From the NCBI RefSeq assembly GCF_001428105.1, contig NZ_LMSJ01000023.1, positions 64,147 to 128,146 on the forward strand: a DNA stretch of 64,000 nt. The letters run 5' to 3'. Shown in pieces: positions 34,189 through 43,077 of this stretch (its first letter is position 1; every line of letters begins with the position of its first letter). A program made the translations under genes and the position numbers. The stretch is from Paenibacillus sp. Soil766 (GTDB taxonomy: Bacteria; Bacillota; Bacilli; Paenibacillales; NBRC-103111). Below the pieces are notes generated by a model. It made no database searches. It saw nothing but the letters and a program-made list of their open reading frames with translations, and was not told where the DNA came from.

Positions 34189-35832
34189 CTATGATTTAGG
34201 TTGACGTGTGCCATCAATTGGCTTTGTAATGCTAAGTCTTGTTTTGCTTGCTAACACCGGACGACGCAGCAGGATGGAGAAAAAGCTTTTGGCATTAAAC
34301 GGTATGAATGGCCACATATAGGGAGCATCATAGGATTTCTTCGAAGCCAACATAATTAGCCATAATGTGGAGCCTATCACAAACCCAGGAACACCAAAAA
34401 TGGATACCGTAATTAGTAAGGCTAGCCTCACGATTCGATTCGCTAAGCCTAATTCATAGCTTGGAGTAGCGAACATCCCGATTGAAGCTAGTGCAAGGTA
34501 GAGGATGACTTCGTTAATGAAGAGTCCTGTCTTTACAGCTATGTCTCCGACCAGTATCGCAGCCACTAAGCCCATCGCTGTTGCGAGCGGCGTCGGGGTA
34601 TGAACTGCCGCCATTCGCATGAGATCGATCCCAATATCTGCAATGAGGAACTGTAAGAGCAGCGGCAATGTACCTTCTTTTTGAGGACCAAGAAACTCTA
34701 ATCCTGCTGGTTTAAGCGACGGCTCCATCACCATTAAATACCAGAGTGGCAGCAAGAAGATCGACATCATAATACCTGCAAAACGTACCCACCTCAAATA
34801 GGTCCCGATAAAAGGTGTATTCCGATATTCTTCAGCATGCTGTACATGATGGAAAAAGGTCGTCGGCAAGATCATGACACTTGGAGAGGTATCTACAAAC
34901 ACACAGACATGTCCTTCTAGTAGATGTGCAGAGACCACGTCCGGACGCTCTGAATAGCGCACCATGGGATATGGATTCCAACCCTTATTTACAATCACTT
35001 CTTCTAATTGTTTCTCGCCTAAAGGCAAACCATCAATCTCTACTTGTTTCATTTTGTCTTTAATATCTTGGACAAGTGACGCATCCGCAATATCATTAAT
35101 ATATCCAATACACACATCTGTCTTCGTCCGTTTGCCAATTTGCATGATTTCTAGTTTAAAACGCTCATCACGAATGCGGCGTCTAACGAGGGTAACATTC
35201 GTTAACAGCGTTTCTACAAAACCATCGCGCGACCCTCTAACAACACGCTCTAAATCTGGTTCAGCAATAGATCGGATAGGAAAGGTTTTCGCATCAACCG
35301 CGATGGCCGTCGTAACTCCTTCGATAAAGAAGGCGGTCCCACCCATTAACACTTGTCCAACAATCTCAGACATTTTCGTATAATGCTTCACTTGTATATG
35401 TGGAATTAGTTTTTCAATAAAAGTCTCCAACGTATGGTGAGCTACCTCTTCACGGTCTGCATAGGTCAGTCGTGTAATGATATCCGTCAGCACGGTATCT
35501 TTCGCGAAACCGTTGCAGTAAAAGATGCCCACGCGTTTAGCCCCAAACACCATCTCTCGCATCACAAGATCAAAACTCCGATTCAATCCGACCCTTTCTT
35601 CCAATACGCGCTGTACTTCTCTAAGACTTTTCGGAATATCTTCTTGGATCTTAAGTGCCTTCTCTTTCGGTGTCATATTCGTAATGGGATTATAGGCCGA
35701 TAAATTCCCTTCTTCATCAACAGCCAGTTTATCTTCTTGATTATGTTCGTGATTCCCTTGATTCTCGTTTTCCTGTAATTCTTGCAGTTTTTCCTCTTCA
35801 GCCTGTTGACTATTTCTAACTATAAACTTCAT
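34189..35832 (-). CDS. spoVAF: Stage V sporulation protein AF (GerA-family)
   Basis: Membrane protein of the GerA/SpoVAF family, associated with germinant receptors and dipicolinate release. The 547-residue protein has an N-terminal soluble part with a Glu/Gln/Asn-rich extension (about 5-40) longer than in B. subtilis SpoVAF (about 493 aa), then the GerA core FYCNGFAKD, DGFVETLLTNVTLVRRRIRD, GHVCVFVDTSPSVMILPTTF, and four or five C-terminal membrane helices (about 330-510). ATG 35832 follows GGAAGGTGG. It comes 25 bp after spoVAB and just before lysA, as spoVAF does in B. subtilis. Confidence 0.9.
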   Translation of the reverse strand: MKFIVRNSQQAEEEKLQELQENENQGNHEHNQEDKLAVDEEGNLSAYNPITNMTPKEKALKIQEDIPKSLREVQRVLEERVGLNRSFDLVMREMVFGAKRVGIFYCNGFAKDTVLTDIITRLTYADREEVAHHTLETFIEKLIPHIQVKHYTKMSEIVGQVLMGGTAFFIEGVTTAIAVDAKTFPIRSIAEPDLERVVRGSRDGFVETLLTNVTLVRRRIRDERFKLEIMQIGKRTKTDVCIGYINDIADASLVQDIKDKMKQVEIDGLPLGEKQLEEVIVNKGWNPYPMVRYSERPDVVSAHLLEGHVCVFVDTSPSVMILPTTFFHHVQHAEEYRNTPFIGTYLRWVRFAGIMMSIFLLPLWYLMVMEPSLKPAGLEFLGPQKEGTLPLLLQFLIADIGIDLMRMAAVHTPTPLATAMGLVAAILVGDIAVKTGLFINEVILYLALASIGMFATPSYELGLANRIVRLALLITVSIFGVPGFVIGSTLWLIMLASKKSYDAPYMWPFIPFNAKSFFSILLRRPVLASKTRLSITKPIDGTRQPKS

Positions 35833-35857
35833 TGGTGCGCCACCTTCCTCCGGCCCT

Positions 35858-36280
35858 TTAATAAAATAACCATTCAAACAAAGAACCAATAACCTTTCCG
35901 AAAATCATAGCCATTAATAACACAATTCGATAGGAATCCATACCTACTCGTTTAGCCAAAATCGGTAGTACATTGACGATTTCAGTCAGTGCTGCAGCCA
36001 GCAATCCTACGAAGCAACCTGCAAAAAGGCCAAATAGCGCTGCGCCCATTGGGAATAAATGCATATGCAAATCACTGAAATCCACCCAAGTAAACACGAG
36101 AGATCCTAGAACAACTGCTGCTTCATAAGCGTGAATTTTGGAGAATGATCTTGTGATTTGGGCTAACCTAGGGATAATATCCAGAACTACTAGGAAGGCA
36201 ACCATACCGCTCCCAACTGCAATGCCTCCAGCTAAACCGATAAAAGCAGCTAGGAAAGCTTCCCCGAGCAGCGTAATCAC
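35858..36280 (-). CDS. spoVAB: Stage V sporulation protein AB
   Basis: Membrane component of the SpoVA group that moves dipicolinic acid into the forespore and out at germination. The 140-residue protein has four membrane helices with loops carrying GLAGGIAVGSGMVAFLVVLD, ITRSFSKIHAYE and VNVLPILAKRVG. Its start overlaps the spoVAA stop by 4 bp. In B. subtilis spoVAC-AD-AE follow; here spoVAF follows directly. Confidence 0.92.
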   Translation of the reverse strand: MITLLGEAFLAAFIGLAGGIAVGSGMVAFLVVLDIIPRLAQITRSFSKIHAYEAAVVLGSLVFTWVDFSDLHMHLFPMGAALFGLFAGCFVGLLAAALTEIVNVLPILAKRVGMDSYRIVLLMAMIFGKVIGSLFEWLFY

Positions 36281-36909
36281 TTCGCGTCCCCTTCTTCATT
36301 GATTTTCGAGTATTCTTCTGTGATGACATAATGATTAATATTTTCTTGATACATAAACATCTCAACTTCTAGAGGGCTTGGTTCTTCATTGAATTTCTTT
36401 TTAAACAGATGGTTAAAGAAAAGTACCATCCCTGCTCCAATGCCGATTGAATATGGAATTTGCAAAATAAGCGGATGATCTACCTTTTTACCTGTCATCA
36501 ATTCGTAAATACGTTGATGAACGGCTAGCATGGACACATCTGCATGGAAATTCATGATCGCGAGCCCAGAGCCAATAAATAAAAGCAACCATACAATCCC
36601 GATGAGAAACGGGTTTGCTTTCTTATTATCGGTGTATATTTCTAGCAGTACATGTGGTTCTCCAAAATGTTCAACTTGCAGCTCGGGAAACCGCATCTTT
36701 ACTTTACGAATGATTAATAGCATGTCAATTAACACGCGATTCCCATCCTCTTGCTGGGGTTGATGAATAATCAATTCGTTCAGAGCTTGTTCATATTCAG
36801 GCTCCACAAATAGTTGGGCAATATGGTGCAGTCTCACGATCTGACCTTTGCGAACTCGCGCTTTGCGGCGCAGGCGTATGTATAAATATTTATTAATTAC
36901 CTGGACCAT
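36277..36909 (-). CDS. spoVAA: Stage V sporulation protein AA
   Basis: First gene of the spoVA group; product has a cytosolic N-terminal domain (about 1-95: YLYIRLRRKARVRKGQIVRL, LLIIRKVKMRFPELQVEHFG) followed by two membrane helices (about 100-122, 153-170) and a charged tail. Length of 210 residues matches the family (about 206). It has a sigma-G-like promoter upstream and overlaps spoVAB, so spoVAA-AB-AF forms one forespore transcription unit. Confidence 0.92.
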   Translation of the reverse strand: MVQVINKYLYIRLRRKARVRKGQIVRLHHIAQLFVEPEYEQALNELIIHQPQQEDGNRVLIDMLLIIRKVKMRFPELQVEHFGEPHVLLEIYTDNKKANPFLIGIVWLLLFIGSGLAIMNFHADVSMLAVHQRIYELMTGKKVDHPLILQIPYSIGIGAGMVLFFNHLFKKKFNEEPSPLEVEMFMYQENINHYVITEEYSKINEEGDAK

Positions 36910-36970
36910 GGTTCACCCCTCTCAGAGCTTAACGATGTCAATTCTGTCTGCAGTCATCCATGTATAGAAA

Positions 36971-37001
36971 TAGTATGCAAAATCCTTCCTTTGCGTAATC
37001 C
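36971..37001 (-). promoter_or_regulatory. Candidate sigma-G promoter of spoVAA
   Basis: Minus-strand CATACTA (36977-36971), a perfect sigma-G -10, is preceded after 18 bp by GGATTA (37001-36996), a 4/6 match to the -35. It lies about 60 bp before spoVAA, which is sigma-G dependent in B. subtilis. Confidence 0.5.
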
Positions 37002-37100
37002 ATTCGAGATTTGGTAAATTCTCCATGCATAAAGTCGGATATGGCAAGGCATGTTAATTAGGGAATACGATTACTTATTCCATATAAAGAAGGTGATAAC

Positions 37101-37310
37101 ATGGCAAAATTCGCGCTAACTCTAGTCATCATCGGTGCGTTGAATTGGCTTCTAGTTGGGCTTTTCGAATGGGATTTAGTTTCTGCTCTGCTTGGGGGAG
37201 ATTCACACCGTGAATCTTCAGGGTTAAGTCGTATCGTATACTCCCTCGTAGGTTTATGTGGGATATACTGCGTCAGATTTTACGCTGTTGACCGTTATTC
37301 GGTACGCTAG
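37101..37310 (+). CDS. DUF378 family membrane protein
   Basis: A 69-residue protein with two membrane helices (about 4-25 and 45-62) and the DUF378 motif ALNWLLVGLFEWDLVSALLG. B. subtilis YuzA is of this family; function is unknown. ATG 37101 has GAAGGTG upstream. The C-terminal end (CVRFYAVDRYSVR) is more polar than usual for the family. It is a lone plus-strand gene between the spoVA and spoIIA groups. Confidence 0.85.
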   Translation: MAKFALTLVIIGALNWLLVGLFEWDLVSALLGGDSHRESSGLSRIVYSLVGLCGIYCVRFYAVDRYSVR

Positions 37311-37395
37311 TAAAGAGTTCGGTGTATAAGGAACAAGCCGCTCATCCCCCTGATATTTACTCAAGGGAAATAAGCGGCTATATGTATATACACTG

Positions 37396-37428
37396 AAAAA
37401 CCGTCCTCCCATAGGGAGCACGGTTTTT
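37396..37428. terminator. Bidirectional terminator between DUF378 gene and sigF
   Basis: Stem AAAAACCGTCCTCCC/GGGAGCACGGTTTTT with ATA loop, one mismatch, with A/T-runs on both ends. Confidence 0.85.
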
Positions 37429-37458
37429 CCAGAGCATGGGGTTTTTTTAGGGTATAAA

Positions 37459-38214
37459 TCATTGTGCAATCTGATCCTTGATCGACTGCAGTATCTTTTT
37501 CTCCAAACGCGATACCTGCACCTGAGATATCCCTAGTCTGCTTGCAACCTCCGACTGCGTCTGATCACGGAAATAACGGAGATATACAATAAGTCTTTCG
37601 CGCTCTGAGAGCGTCCCTATCGCTTCATTTAAGGCTAGCTTCTCGAACCATTTCTCTCCGGATTCATCCGAAATCTGATCCATGAGTGTGATGGGGTCTC
37701 CATCGTTCTCAAATACGGTCTCATGAATCGACGAGAGTGGTTTATTCGCCTCTTGAGCGAACACAACCTCCTCCGGTGTAATCATAAGTTCCTCTGCAAC
37801 CTCTTTGATCGTAGGAAGCCTCCCCAAGCGTTTCGAAAGCTCATCCTTTGTCTTGCGAATTTTGTTCGCAAGCTCCTTAAGAGAGCGGCTAACCTTTAAT
37901 GTACCGTCATCCCGCAGAAACCGTTGGATTTCCCCGATAATCATCGGGACGGCATAGGTTGAGAATTTGACATCATACGAGAGATCAAATTTGTCCACGG
38001 ACTTCAGCAGTCCAATGCACCCGATCTGGAACAAGTCTTCGGCTTCGTAACCACGGTTCAAAAAGCGCTGAACCACGGACCACACCAAACGGATATTGCA
38101 GCTGACAAGTGTTTCTCTAGCGAGTCCATCTCCGGATTGGCTGAGGGCGATTAACCGTTTGACTTCCGAATCGTCTAAATAACTATGAGAAGCATGTTTC
38201 AGATCAACATCCAT
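37459..38214 (-). CDS. sigF: RNA polymerase sigma-F factor
   Basis: First forespore-specific sigma factor. The 251-residue protein has region 2 (LVWSVVQRFLNRGYEAEDLFQIGCIGLLK, FSTYAVPMIIGEIQRFLRDD), region 3, and region 4 helix-turn-helix (TQSEVASRLGISQVQVSRLEKKI). It is the third gene of spoIIAA-spoIIAB-sigF, starting 11 bp after spoIIAB, and is held inactive by SpoIIAB until septation. Confidence 0.97.
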   Translation of the reverse strand: MDVDLKHASHSYLDDSEVKRLIALSQSGDGLARETLVSCNIRLVWSVVQRFLNRGYEAEDLFQIGCIGLLKSVDKFDLSYDVKFSTYAVPMIIGEIQRFLRDDGTLKVSRSLKELANKIRKTKDELSKRLGRLPTIKEVAEELMITPEEVVFAQEANKPLSSIHETVFENDGDPITLMDQISDESGEKWFEKLALNEAIGTLSERERLIVYLRYFRDQTQSEVASRLGISQVQVSRLEKKILQSIKDQIAQ

Positions 38215-38225
38215 AGATCCTACCC

Positions 38226-38672
38226 CTAATTGTATAAAGCTTTTTTAGATTCAATTCGCTTCAACATGTTTATTTTCGTTCCGATTCCGACGGCCGTCAC
38301 AACTTCCACTTCGTCCATGAAATTTTCCATAATTGTAAAGCCCATCCCCGAACGCTCGAGCTCTGGTTTGGACGTGTACAAGGGCTCCTTTGCTTGCTCT
38401 AAATCAGCAATACCTTCACCCTTATCCTCAATTGTTAAACGAATCGTGTCATCATCAATTTCAGCTGAAATGGTAATGACACCATCCTTATTATTGTTAT
38501 AGCCATGTATAATCGAATTCGTTACGGCTTCTGAAACAACCGTTTTGATATCCGTCAATTCATCTAAAGTTGGATCTAACTGCGAAACGAATGCGGCCAC
38601 TGCGACACGTGCAAAAGCTTCATTCTCAGATCGGCTGGCAAATTGCAAGGTCATAAAGTTACGCTCACTCAT
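38226..38672 (-). CDS. spoIIAB: Anti-sigma F factor SpoIIAB
   Basis: Serine kinase and anti-sigma factor that binds sigma-F with ATP or phosphorylates SpoIIAA. The 148-residue GHKL-type protein has the N box ([14 protein letters not shown]), G1 (EDKGEGI) and G2-like ([10 protein letters not shown]) motifs. Its start overlaps the spoIIAA stop by 4 bp (ATGA). Confidence 0.97.
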   Translation of the reverse strand: MSERNFMTLQFASRSENEAFARVAVAAFVSQLDPTLDELTDIKTVVSEAVTNSIIHGYNNNKDGVITISAEIDDDTIRLTIEDKGEGIADLEQAKEPLYTSKPELERSGMGFTIMENFMDEVEVVTAVGIGTKINMLKRIESKKALYN

Positions 38673-39022
38673 AAAGCAACCTCCAAACTGGACATTGCAT
38701 TACGTTCGTTATCTTGAATCGATACAATCTTAAACATCCCCGAAAGCTCGAACAATCGATAAACAGCCGGTGAGACGTCACAGACGACCATTTTGCCGCC
38801 TTTGCTCGTGATTTGCTTATAACGGCCAAGAATGACGCCTAGACCTGAGCTATCCATGAAGGAGAGGTCCTTCAAACTAAGAATGATGTGTTGCGTCTGC
38901 TCCTTCGCAATCGCATCCTCCATCCTCACCTTAACACTATCCGCTGCATGATGGTCAAGTTCACCCTTCAATCTAACAATCAGCGCTCTTCTTCCTTGCT
39001 CAAACTCAATTTGCATGCCCAA
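38669..39022 (-). CDS. spoIIAA: Anti-anti-sigma factor SpoIIAA
   Basis: STAS-domain protein that, when dephosphorylated by SpoIIE, frees sigma-F from SpoIIAB. The 117-residue protein contains [20 protein letters not shown]. With the TTG start at 39022 (AAGGGAG 8 bp upstream) the phosphorylated serine falls at residue 58, the same number as in B. subtilis, which supports this start. An ATG two codons later (39016) is the alternative but would leave 14 bp spacing. A good sigma-H promoter lies upstream. Confidence 0.95.
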   Translation of the reverse strand: MGMQIEFEQGRRALIVRLKGELDHHAADSVKVRMEDAIAKEQTQHIILSLKDLSFMDSSGLGVILGRYKQITSKGGKMVVCDVSPAVYRLFELSGMFKIVSIQDNERNAMSSLEVAL

Positions 39023-39054
39023 TATGTTCACTCCCTTCAGGTCATGAACACTAG

Positions 39055-39082
39055 TTTCTACAACTGAGTTGGCAATTCCTGC
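39055..39082 (-). promoter_or_regulatory. Sigma-H promoter of the spoIIA operon
   Basis: Minus-strand GCAGGAATT (39082-39074), a full match to RNAGGAWWW, followed after 12 bp by GTAGAAA (39061-39055), 6 of 7 matches to RNNGAAT. It is about 35 bp before the spoIIAA start. spoIIA is a sigma-H/Spo0A target in B. subtilis. Confidence 0.7.
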
Positions 39083-39162
39083 CACCCGACAAAACTAGAA
39101 GAAAACCGCTAAAAGTAGGCAAAATATACGATCTCATCAACTTATATTCGCTGTTTTCCGCA

Positions 39163-40338
39163 TTAATCCGTGGTAAATAACTCCGATGTTGTCCGCTTAA
39201 ACAACTTCCACCAAGAGGCTTTATCAACAGCTTGAGGTGATTCTAAAGGATACTCTGCTAAGACATTATCCCCATTGTAGACCATGATTTTACCAATCGG
39301 TTGACCTTCGCTAACAGGTGCTCTCAAGCTAGGATCCAGCTGCAATTCATGTCGGATATTTGCCGTGTCCGTCCCTTTTTTCATCAGAATGCTATAATTC
39401 TGTCTTGCTACTAACGGCACTGTCGAGACTTGACCTTTATTTATCGTGAAGCTTCCCAAACTATCTCCTGTTTTGAACAATGGATAGTTCGTATATTGCG
39501 CAAAAGCATAATCAAACAACTTCGTGACTTCAGCGTTCCGCGTTTTGGTATTCGGTTCACCAAGTACCACAGCGACAACACGTAAATTATCTCGTTTAGC
39601 TGTAGCTGACAAACAGAACTTGGCTTCACTGGTATAGCCGGTTTTCAATCCATCGGCTCCACTGTAGAAACGCACTAATTTATTGGTATTTACAAGCCAG
39701 AATGGCTTAGGTGAATCTTTGCGTAAATAATCTTGGTAGGCACCTGTAAAATTCGTAATCCCTTCGTGCTTCAGAAGCTCGCGTGACATTATCGCGATAT
39801 CATTAGCCGTTGTATAGTGATTAGCCACAGGAAGTCCATTACAGTTAGAGAAGTGGGTGTTCTTCATTCCGAGTTGACCTGCCCGCTCATTCATCATGGC
39901 AACAAAATTCTCTTCCGAACCCGCAATTTTCTCAGCCATAGCGACAGAAGCATCATTTCCGGAAGCCATTGCGATGCCTTTCAGCATCTCTTGAACTGAC
40001 ATTTGTTCGCCAGGCTCTAAGAAAATCTGTGAGCCCCCCATGGAAGCCGCATATTCACTAACGCTGACTTTTTCATCCATTTTGATAGTGCCCTTGTCGA
40101 CTGCTTCCATAATCAATAGCATGGTCATAATTTTCGTAATACTTGCTGGCGGAAGTTTGGCATCCTTATTTTTCTCCGCAATCACCGTACCCGTATCCGC
40201 ATCCATAAGAACGGCAGATAGGGCATTCGGTGTGAGATCTACAGGCTGTACCTTAGTTTCCGCCGCATAAATCGCTGGCAGGACCAGCATCACACTTAGT
40301 TGTAAACAAATAAAACTGATTAGCCCTTTTTTTCGCAT
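39163..40338 (-). CDS. dacF: D-alanyl-D-alanine carboxypeptidase DacF
   Basis: Low-molecular-weight PBP, expressed in the forespore in B. subtilis, that trims cortex/germ-cell-wall peptides. The 391-residue protein has a signal peptide (about 1-25, ending IYA-AE), SITK, SGN and KTG motifs, a PBP5 beta domain and a C-terminal amphipathic helix (SWWKLFKRTTSELF) for membrane attachment. Position just upstream of spoIIAA matches B. subtilis. It is a paralogue of the DacB at 20-21 kb. Confidence 0.94.
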   Translation of the reverse strand: MRKKGLISFICLQLSVMLVLPAIYAAETKVQPVDLTPNALSAVLMDADTGTVIAEKNKDAKLPPASITKIMTMLLIMEAVDKGTIKMDEKVSVSEYAASMGGSQIFLEPGEQMSVQEMLKGIAMASGNDASVAMAEKIAGSEENFVAMMNERAGQLGMKNTHFSNCNGLPVANHYTTANDIAIMSRELLKHEGITNFTGAYQDYLRKDSPKPFWLVNTNKLVRFYSGADGLKTGYTSEAKFCLSATAKRDNLRVVAVVLGEPNTKTRNAEVTKLFDYAFAQYTNYPLFKTGDSLGSFTINKGQVSTVPLVARQNYSILMKKGTDTANIRHELQLDPSLRAPVSEGQPIGKIMVYNGDNVLAEYPLESPQAVDKASWWKLFKRTTSELFTTD

Positions 40339-40465
40339 AGCAATTGTACCCCTCCTGTGATGTATGAAGTGAAAGTTTTGGCATTTTGCAGCATGAATGA
40401 CTGCTAATCAGTGTTGACGAAATCATTGAAAATTATTCCATGACGGTGAAAATAAGCCAAAATGA

Positions 40466-40498
40466 AAAAAGCACCTTCCCCTAAGGAAAGTGCTTTTT
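40466..40498. terminator. Terminator of pdp
   Basis: Stem AAAAAGCACtTTCC/GGAAGGTGCTTTTT with short loop; T-runs on both strands; lies 12 bp after the pdp stop. Confidence 0.88.
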
Positions 40499-40509
40499 TG
40501 GGAACTAAT

Positions 40510-41811
40510 CTATTCGATTACATCATAAATTAATTGTTTCGGTGCAGGTTGAGTTAGCGTGATCTTATACGCTTCAAGGATCATGGCCTCAACCTCAGCT
40601 ACTTCCAATCGATTCGCGTGGATAGTACAAATGGATTCACCTTTTTGAACCGCGTCCCCAATTTTCTTATTTAGGGTTAGTCCTACTGCATAATCGATCA
40701 AATCTTCTTTCTTCGCTCGTCCCGCGCCAAGCACCATTGCGGCGATTCCGATATTTTCCGCTTGGATCTCACTTATGAACCCATCTTGTTGTGCATGAAC
40801 CTCAATATGATATGCTGCTGTTGGCAATAGCTCAGGCTGATCAACAACACGCGCGTCGCCGCCTTGGCTTGCGAGAAAGCGTTTGAACGTGTCTAGTGCC
40901 TTACCTTTGGAAATGATGTCACGAACAGCTCCCTGCGCCTCCTCAAAGGTGGCATACACCTTACCCAGGACTGCCATATAAGCCGCAACAGAAATCGCAA
41001 CCTCCGTTAGCTCCTTGTCTCCAGTTCCACGCAGCACTTCGATAGATTCTCGAATTTCATTCGCATTTCCAATTTCGCGGCCTAGCGGCTGATCCATATC
41101 GGTAATCATTGCAATTGTTTTCCGATTCAGACGAGTTCCGATATCAACCATTGTACGAGCAAGTACTCTAGCATCCTCGACCGTTTTCATAAAGGCACCT
41201 GATCCGATTTTCACATCCAACACAATCGCTTCAGCGCCAGAAGCAATTTTCTTACTCATGATGGAGCTTGCGATCAAAGGAATTGAATCCACCGTTGCCG
41301 TTACATCGCGCAAGGCATAGATTTTCTTATCTGCTGGAGCCAAATTGCCGCTCTGACCGACAATAGCAATTTTATTCGTGTTAACCGCTTCGATAAAAGC
41401 TTCCTTCGATAACTCAATTTGAAAGCCTGGAATGGACTCCAGTTTATCTAATGTACCGCCTGTATGCCCTAAACCTCTGCCTGACATCTTAGCTACAGGG
41501 ATGCCAAGAGAAGCGACAACAGGACCTACGATGAGGCTTACTTTATCCCCAACGCCACCCGTCGAATGTTTATCCACCTTCACACCAGCAATTGCCGATA
41601 AATCAATCATTTCACCGGATCCCGCCATAGCGAGCGTAAGAAACGACGTTTCTTCATCTGTCATTCCGTTTAGGAAGGTCGCCATAAGGAAGGCGGACAT
41701 TTGATAATCAGGAATACTCCCCGCCGTATACTCATTGATAATAAACGTTATTTCCTGTTCGCTTAACGCTTCACCAACACGTTTCTTATGTATTAAATCA
41801 ACCATTCTCAT
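40510..41811 (-). CDS. pdp: Pyrimidine-nucleoside phosphorylase
   Basis: Phosphorolysis of thymidine, deoxyuridine and uridine for salvage. The 433-residue protein has the family signature SGRGLGHTGGTLDKLESI and the phosphate-binding KHSTGGVGDK, with an N-terminal alpha domain and the C-terminal barrel-sandwich domain (GDAVQKGESICTIHAN). In B. subtilis pdp belongs to the dra-nupC-pdp operon; here it sits between the nucleoside phosphorylase genes and dacF, keeping pentose/nucleoside salvage together. Confidence 0.96.
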   Translation of the reverse strand: MRMVDLIHKKRVGEALSEQEITFIINEYTAGSIPDYQMSAFLMATFLNGMTDEETSFLTLAMAGSGEMIDLSAIAGVKVDKHSTGGVGDKVSLIVGPVVASLGIPVAKMSGRGLGHTGGTLDKLESIPGFQIELSKEAFIEAVNTNKIAIVGQSGNLAPADKKIYALRDVTATVDSIPLIASSIMSKKIASGAEAIVLDVKIGSGAFMKTVEDARVLARTMVDIGTRLNRKTIAMITDMDQPLGREIGNANEIRESIEVLRGTGDKELTEVAISVAAYMAVLGKVYATFEEAQGAVRDIISKGKALDTFKRFLASQGGDARVVDQPELLPTAAYHIEVHAQQDGFISEIQAENIGIAAMVLGAGRAKKEDLIDYAVGLTLNKKIGDAVQKGESICTIHANRLEVAEVEAMILEAYKITLTQPAPKQLIYDVIE

Positions 41812-41896
41812 AATATTACCTCCTTAAAGTTTTCGCCAGAAAACTTGCATCGTAAGCATCCGCTATAGGTTCCATCTTACATCACAAATATAATAA

Positions 41897-41928
41897 AAGA
41901 AAAAAGGGAGCATGTAAGCCCCCTTTTA
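41897..41928 (-). terminator. Terminator of the CuA-like gene
   Basis: Minus-strand stem AAGGGGGCTT/GCTCCCTT followed by TTTTTC, about 15 bp after the stop. Confidence 0.7.
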
Positions 41929-41943
41929 ACTTTGATTCTATGA

Positions 41944-42327
41944 TTATTGTACTACTAATTTAGCTTTCATTTTAGCATGTCCTTCGCCGCAAGGAAGAAC
42001 ACAATCGATTTCATATGTACCTGGTTTGTCAAAGGTAACTTCCTTCGAAGGAGTTTCTTTGTCAAGTTTAATATCCAAACCAACGATTTCAACGGCATGG
42101 ACACCTTCTTTTAAGGACAATGAAACTTTCGTAGCTTCACCTTTTTTCACGGTGTATTCCGGTACATCAAACTGCCAGTTTGAAGCAACTAATTTCAGCT
42201 GTTGCATTTTACCAGCGGCAGCCTCGGCTTCCTGTGCCTCTTGGCGATCAGAAATATCTTGAAAGAGGACTCCCAGCCCCAATGCGCCCGCAAGTATAAA
42301 TAGTACAAAGAAAATCCACTTTTGCAT
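41944..42327 (-). CDS. Membrane-anchored cupredoxin with CuA-type ligand set
   Basis: A 127-residue protein with an N-terminal membrane anchor (about 4-22) and a cupredoxin domain like that of cytochrome c oxidase subunit II. The binuclear CuA motif CxxxCxxxHxxM is complete (Cys109, Cys113, His117, Met120) and the upstream His (His77 in KEGVHAVEI) is also there. There are no oxidase genes nearby, so it may be a copper/electron-transfer or copper-assembly protein. ATG 42327 follows GAGGGGG. It is transcribed alone. Confidence 0.85.
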   Translation of the reverse strand: MQKWIFFVLFILAGALGLGVLFQDISDRQEAQEAEAAAGKMQQLKLVASNWQFDVPEYTVKKGEATKVSLSLKEGVHAVEIVGLDIKLDKETPSKEVTFDKPGTYEIDCVLPCGEGHAKMKAKLVVQ

Positions 42328-42473
42328 GCATATCCCCCTCATCGTGTGTTCACTTCATCTATTCTACCTAACATCAGAGAATAATCCCATATCTAGTCCG
42401 TGGCAAAACTTTGACTATTTCGTGACAGAATTGTGAACTGAACTCCATCTTACTATTCCCATTCCAATGCAAT

Positions 42474-42920
42474 TTACACACGATTCCACCGATCACTAAT
42501 TTTAAACCCGCTTGAAGTAGGTCCCTGAGGTTTTGATTCAGGTTGCTTCATACTTGGTACGGTTCCGCTCTCATTAAGTTTTCTAATATCACGAGTGATA
42601 CGAGTGCTGCAATTTACACACAACTTATGTTCACGTATCGGTTCCGAGCAGGAAGCACATGGGTAACGCAAATTAGGATAATCAGACAGCTGCAACTTGC
42701 CTTCTTTCATCCAAACTTGTAATTGAATATCGGAAACACCTGTAGCAGCACAAACTTGCTCATTCGATGAACGATAGTTTCTACGAAGAAAATCTACACA
42801 ATTCTTTAATTGATCATGTATACTTGTGCTGCAATCCATGCATTGATTACGTAAATTTCTTTGATACACTTTGCCACAACGTGGGCAATTGGCTACCATA
42901 AGTTCTTGAGGAACTGACAT
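42474..42920 (-). CDS. YvyF-like zinc-finger protein
   Basis: A 148-residue protein with CPRCGKVYQ...CMDC at the N-terminus, a central helical part with VCAATGVSDIQLQVWMKEGKLQL and a second four-Cys cluster YPCASCSEPI...LCVNCSTRI. This layout matches the flagellar-operon protein YvyF (TIGR03826). No flagellar gene is near, so it is a stand-alone homologue of unknown role. Start ATG 42920 is the best guess (AGAAGG 12 bp upstream); an ATG at 42899 is possible. Confidence 0.7.
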   Translation of the reverse strand: MSVPQELMVANCPRCGKVYQRNLRNQCMDCSTSIHDQLKNCVDFLRRNYRSSNEQVCAATGVSDIQLQVWMKEGKLQLSDYPNLRYPCASCSEPIREHKLCVNCSTRITRDIRKLNESGTVPSMKQPESKPQGPTSSGFKISDRWNRV

Positions 42921-43049
42921 GATCAAACACATCCTTCTATGGATTAGGTCATCTTCCTTAGATAGACGGCCACCGAATATAGTTCTAATTAACTATATTC
43001 TATCATGTGTCCCACAGAATGGATAGGTCTTAAGATGCTCAATCCCACA

Positions 43050-43074
43050 AAAAAATCACGGTTTTTCCCGATTC
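43050..43074 (-). terminator. Terminator of the purine phosphorylase pair
   Basis: Minus-strand stem AATCgGG/CCgTGATT with AAAAA loop followed by TTTTTT, directly after the stop codon. Confidence 0.65.
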
Positions 43075-43077
43075 AAT

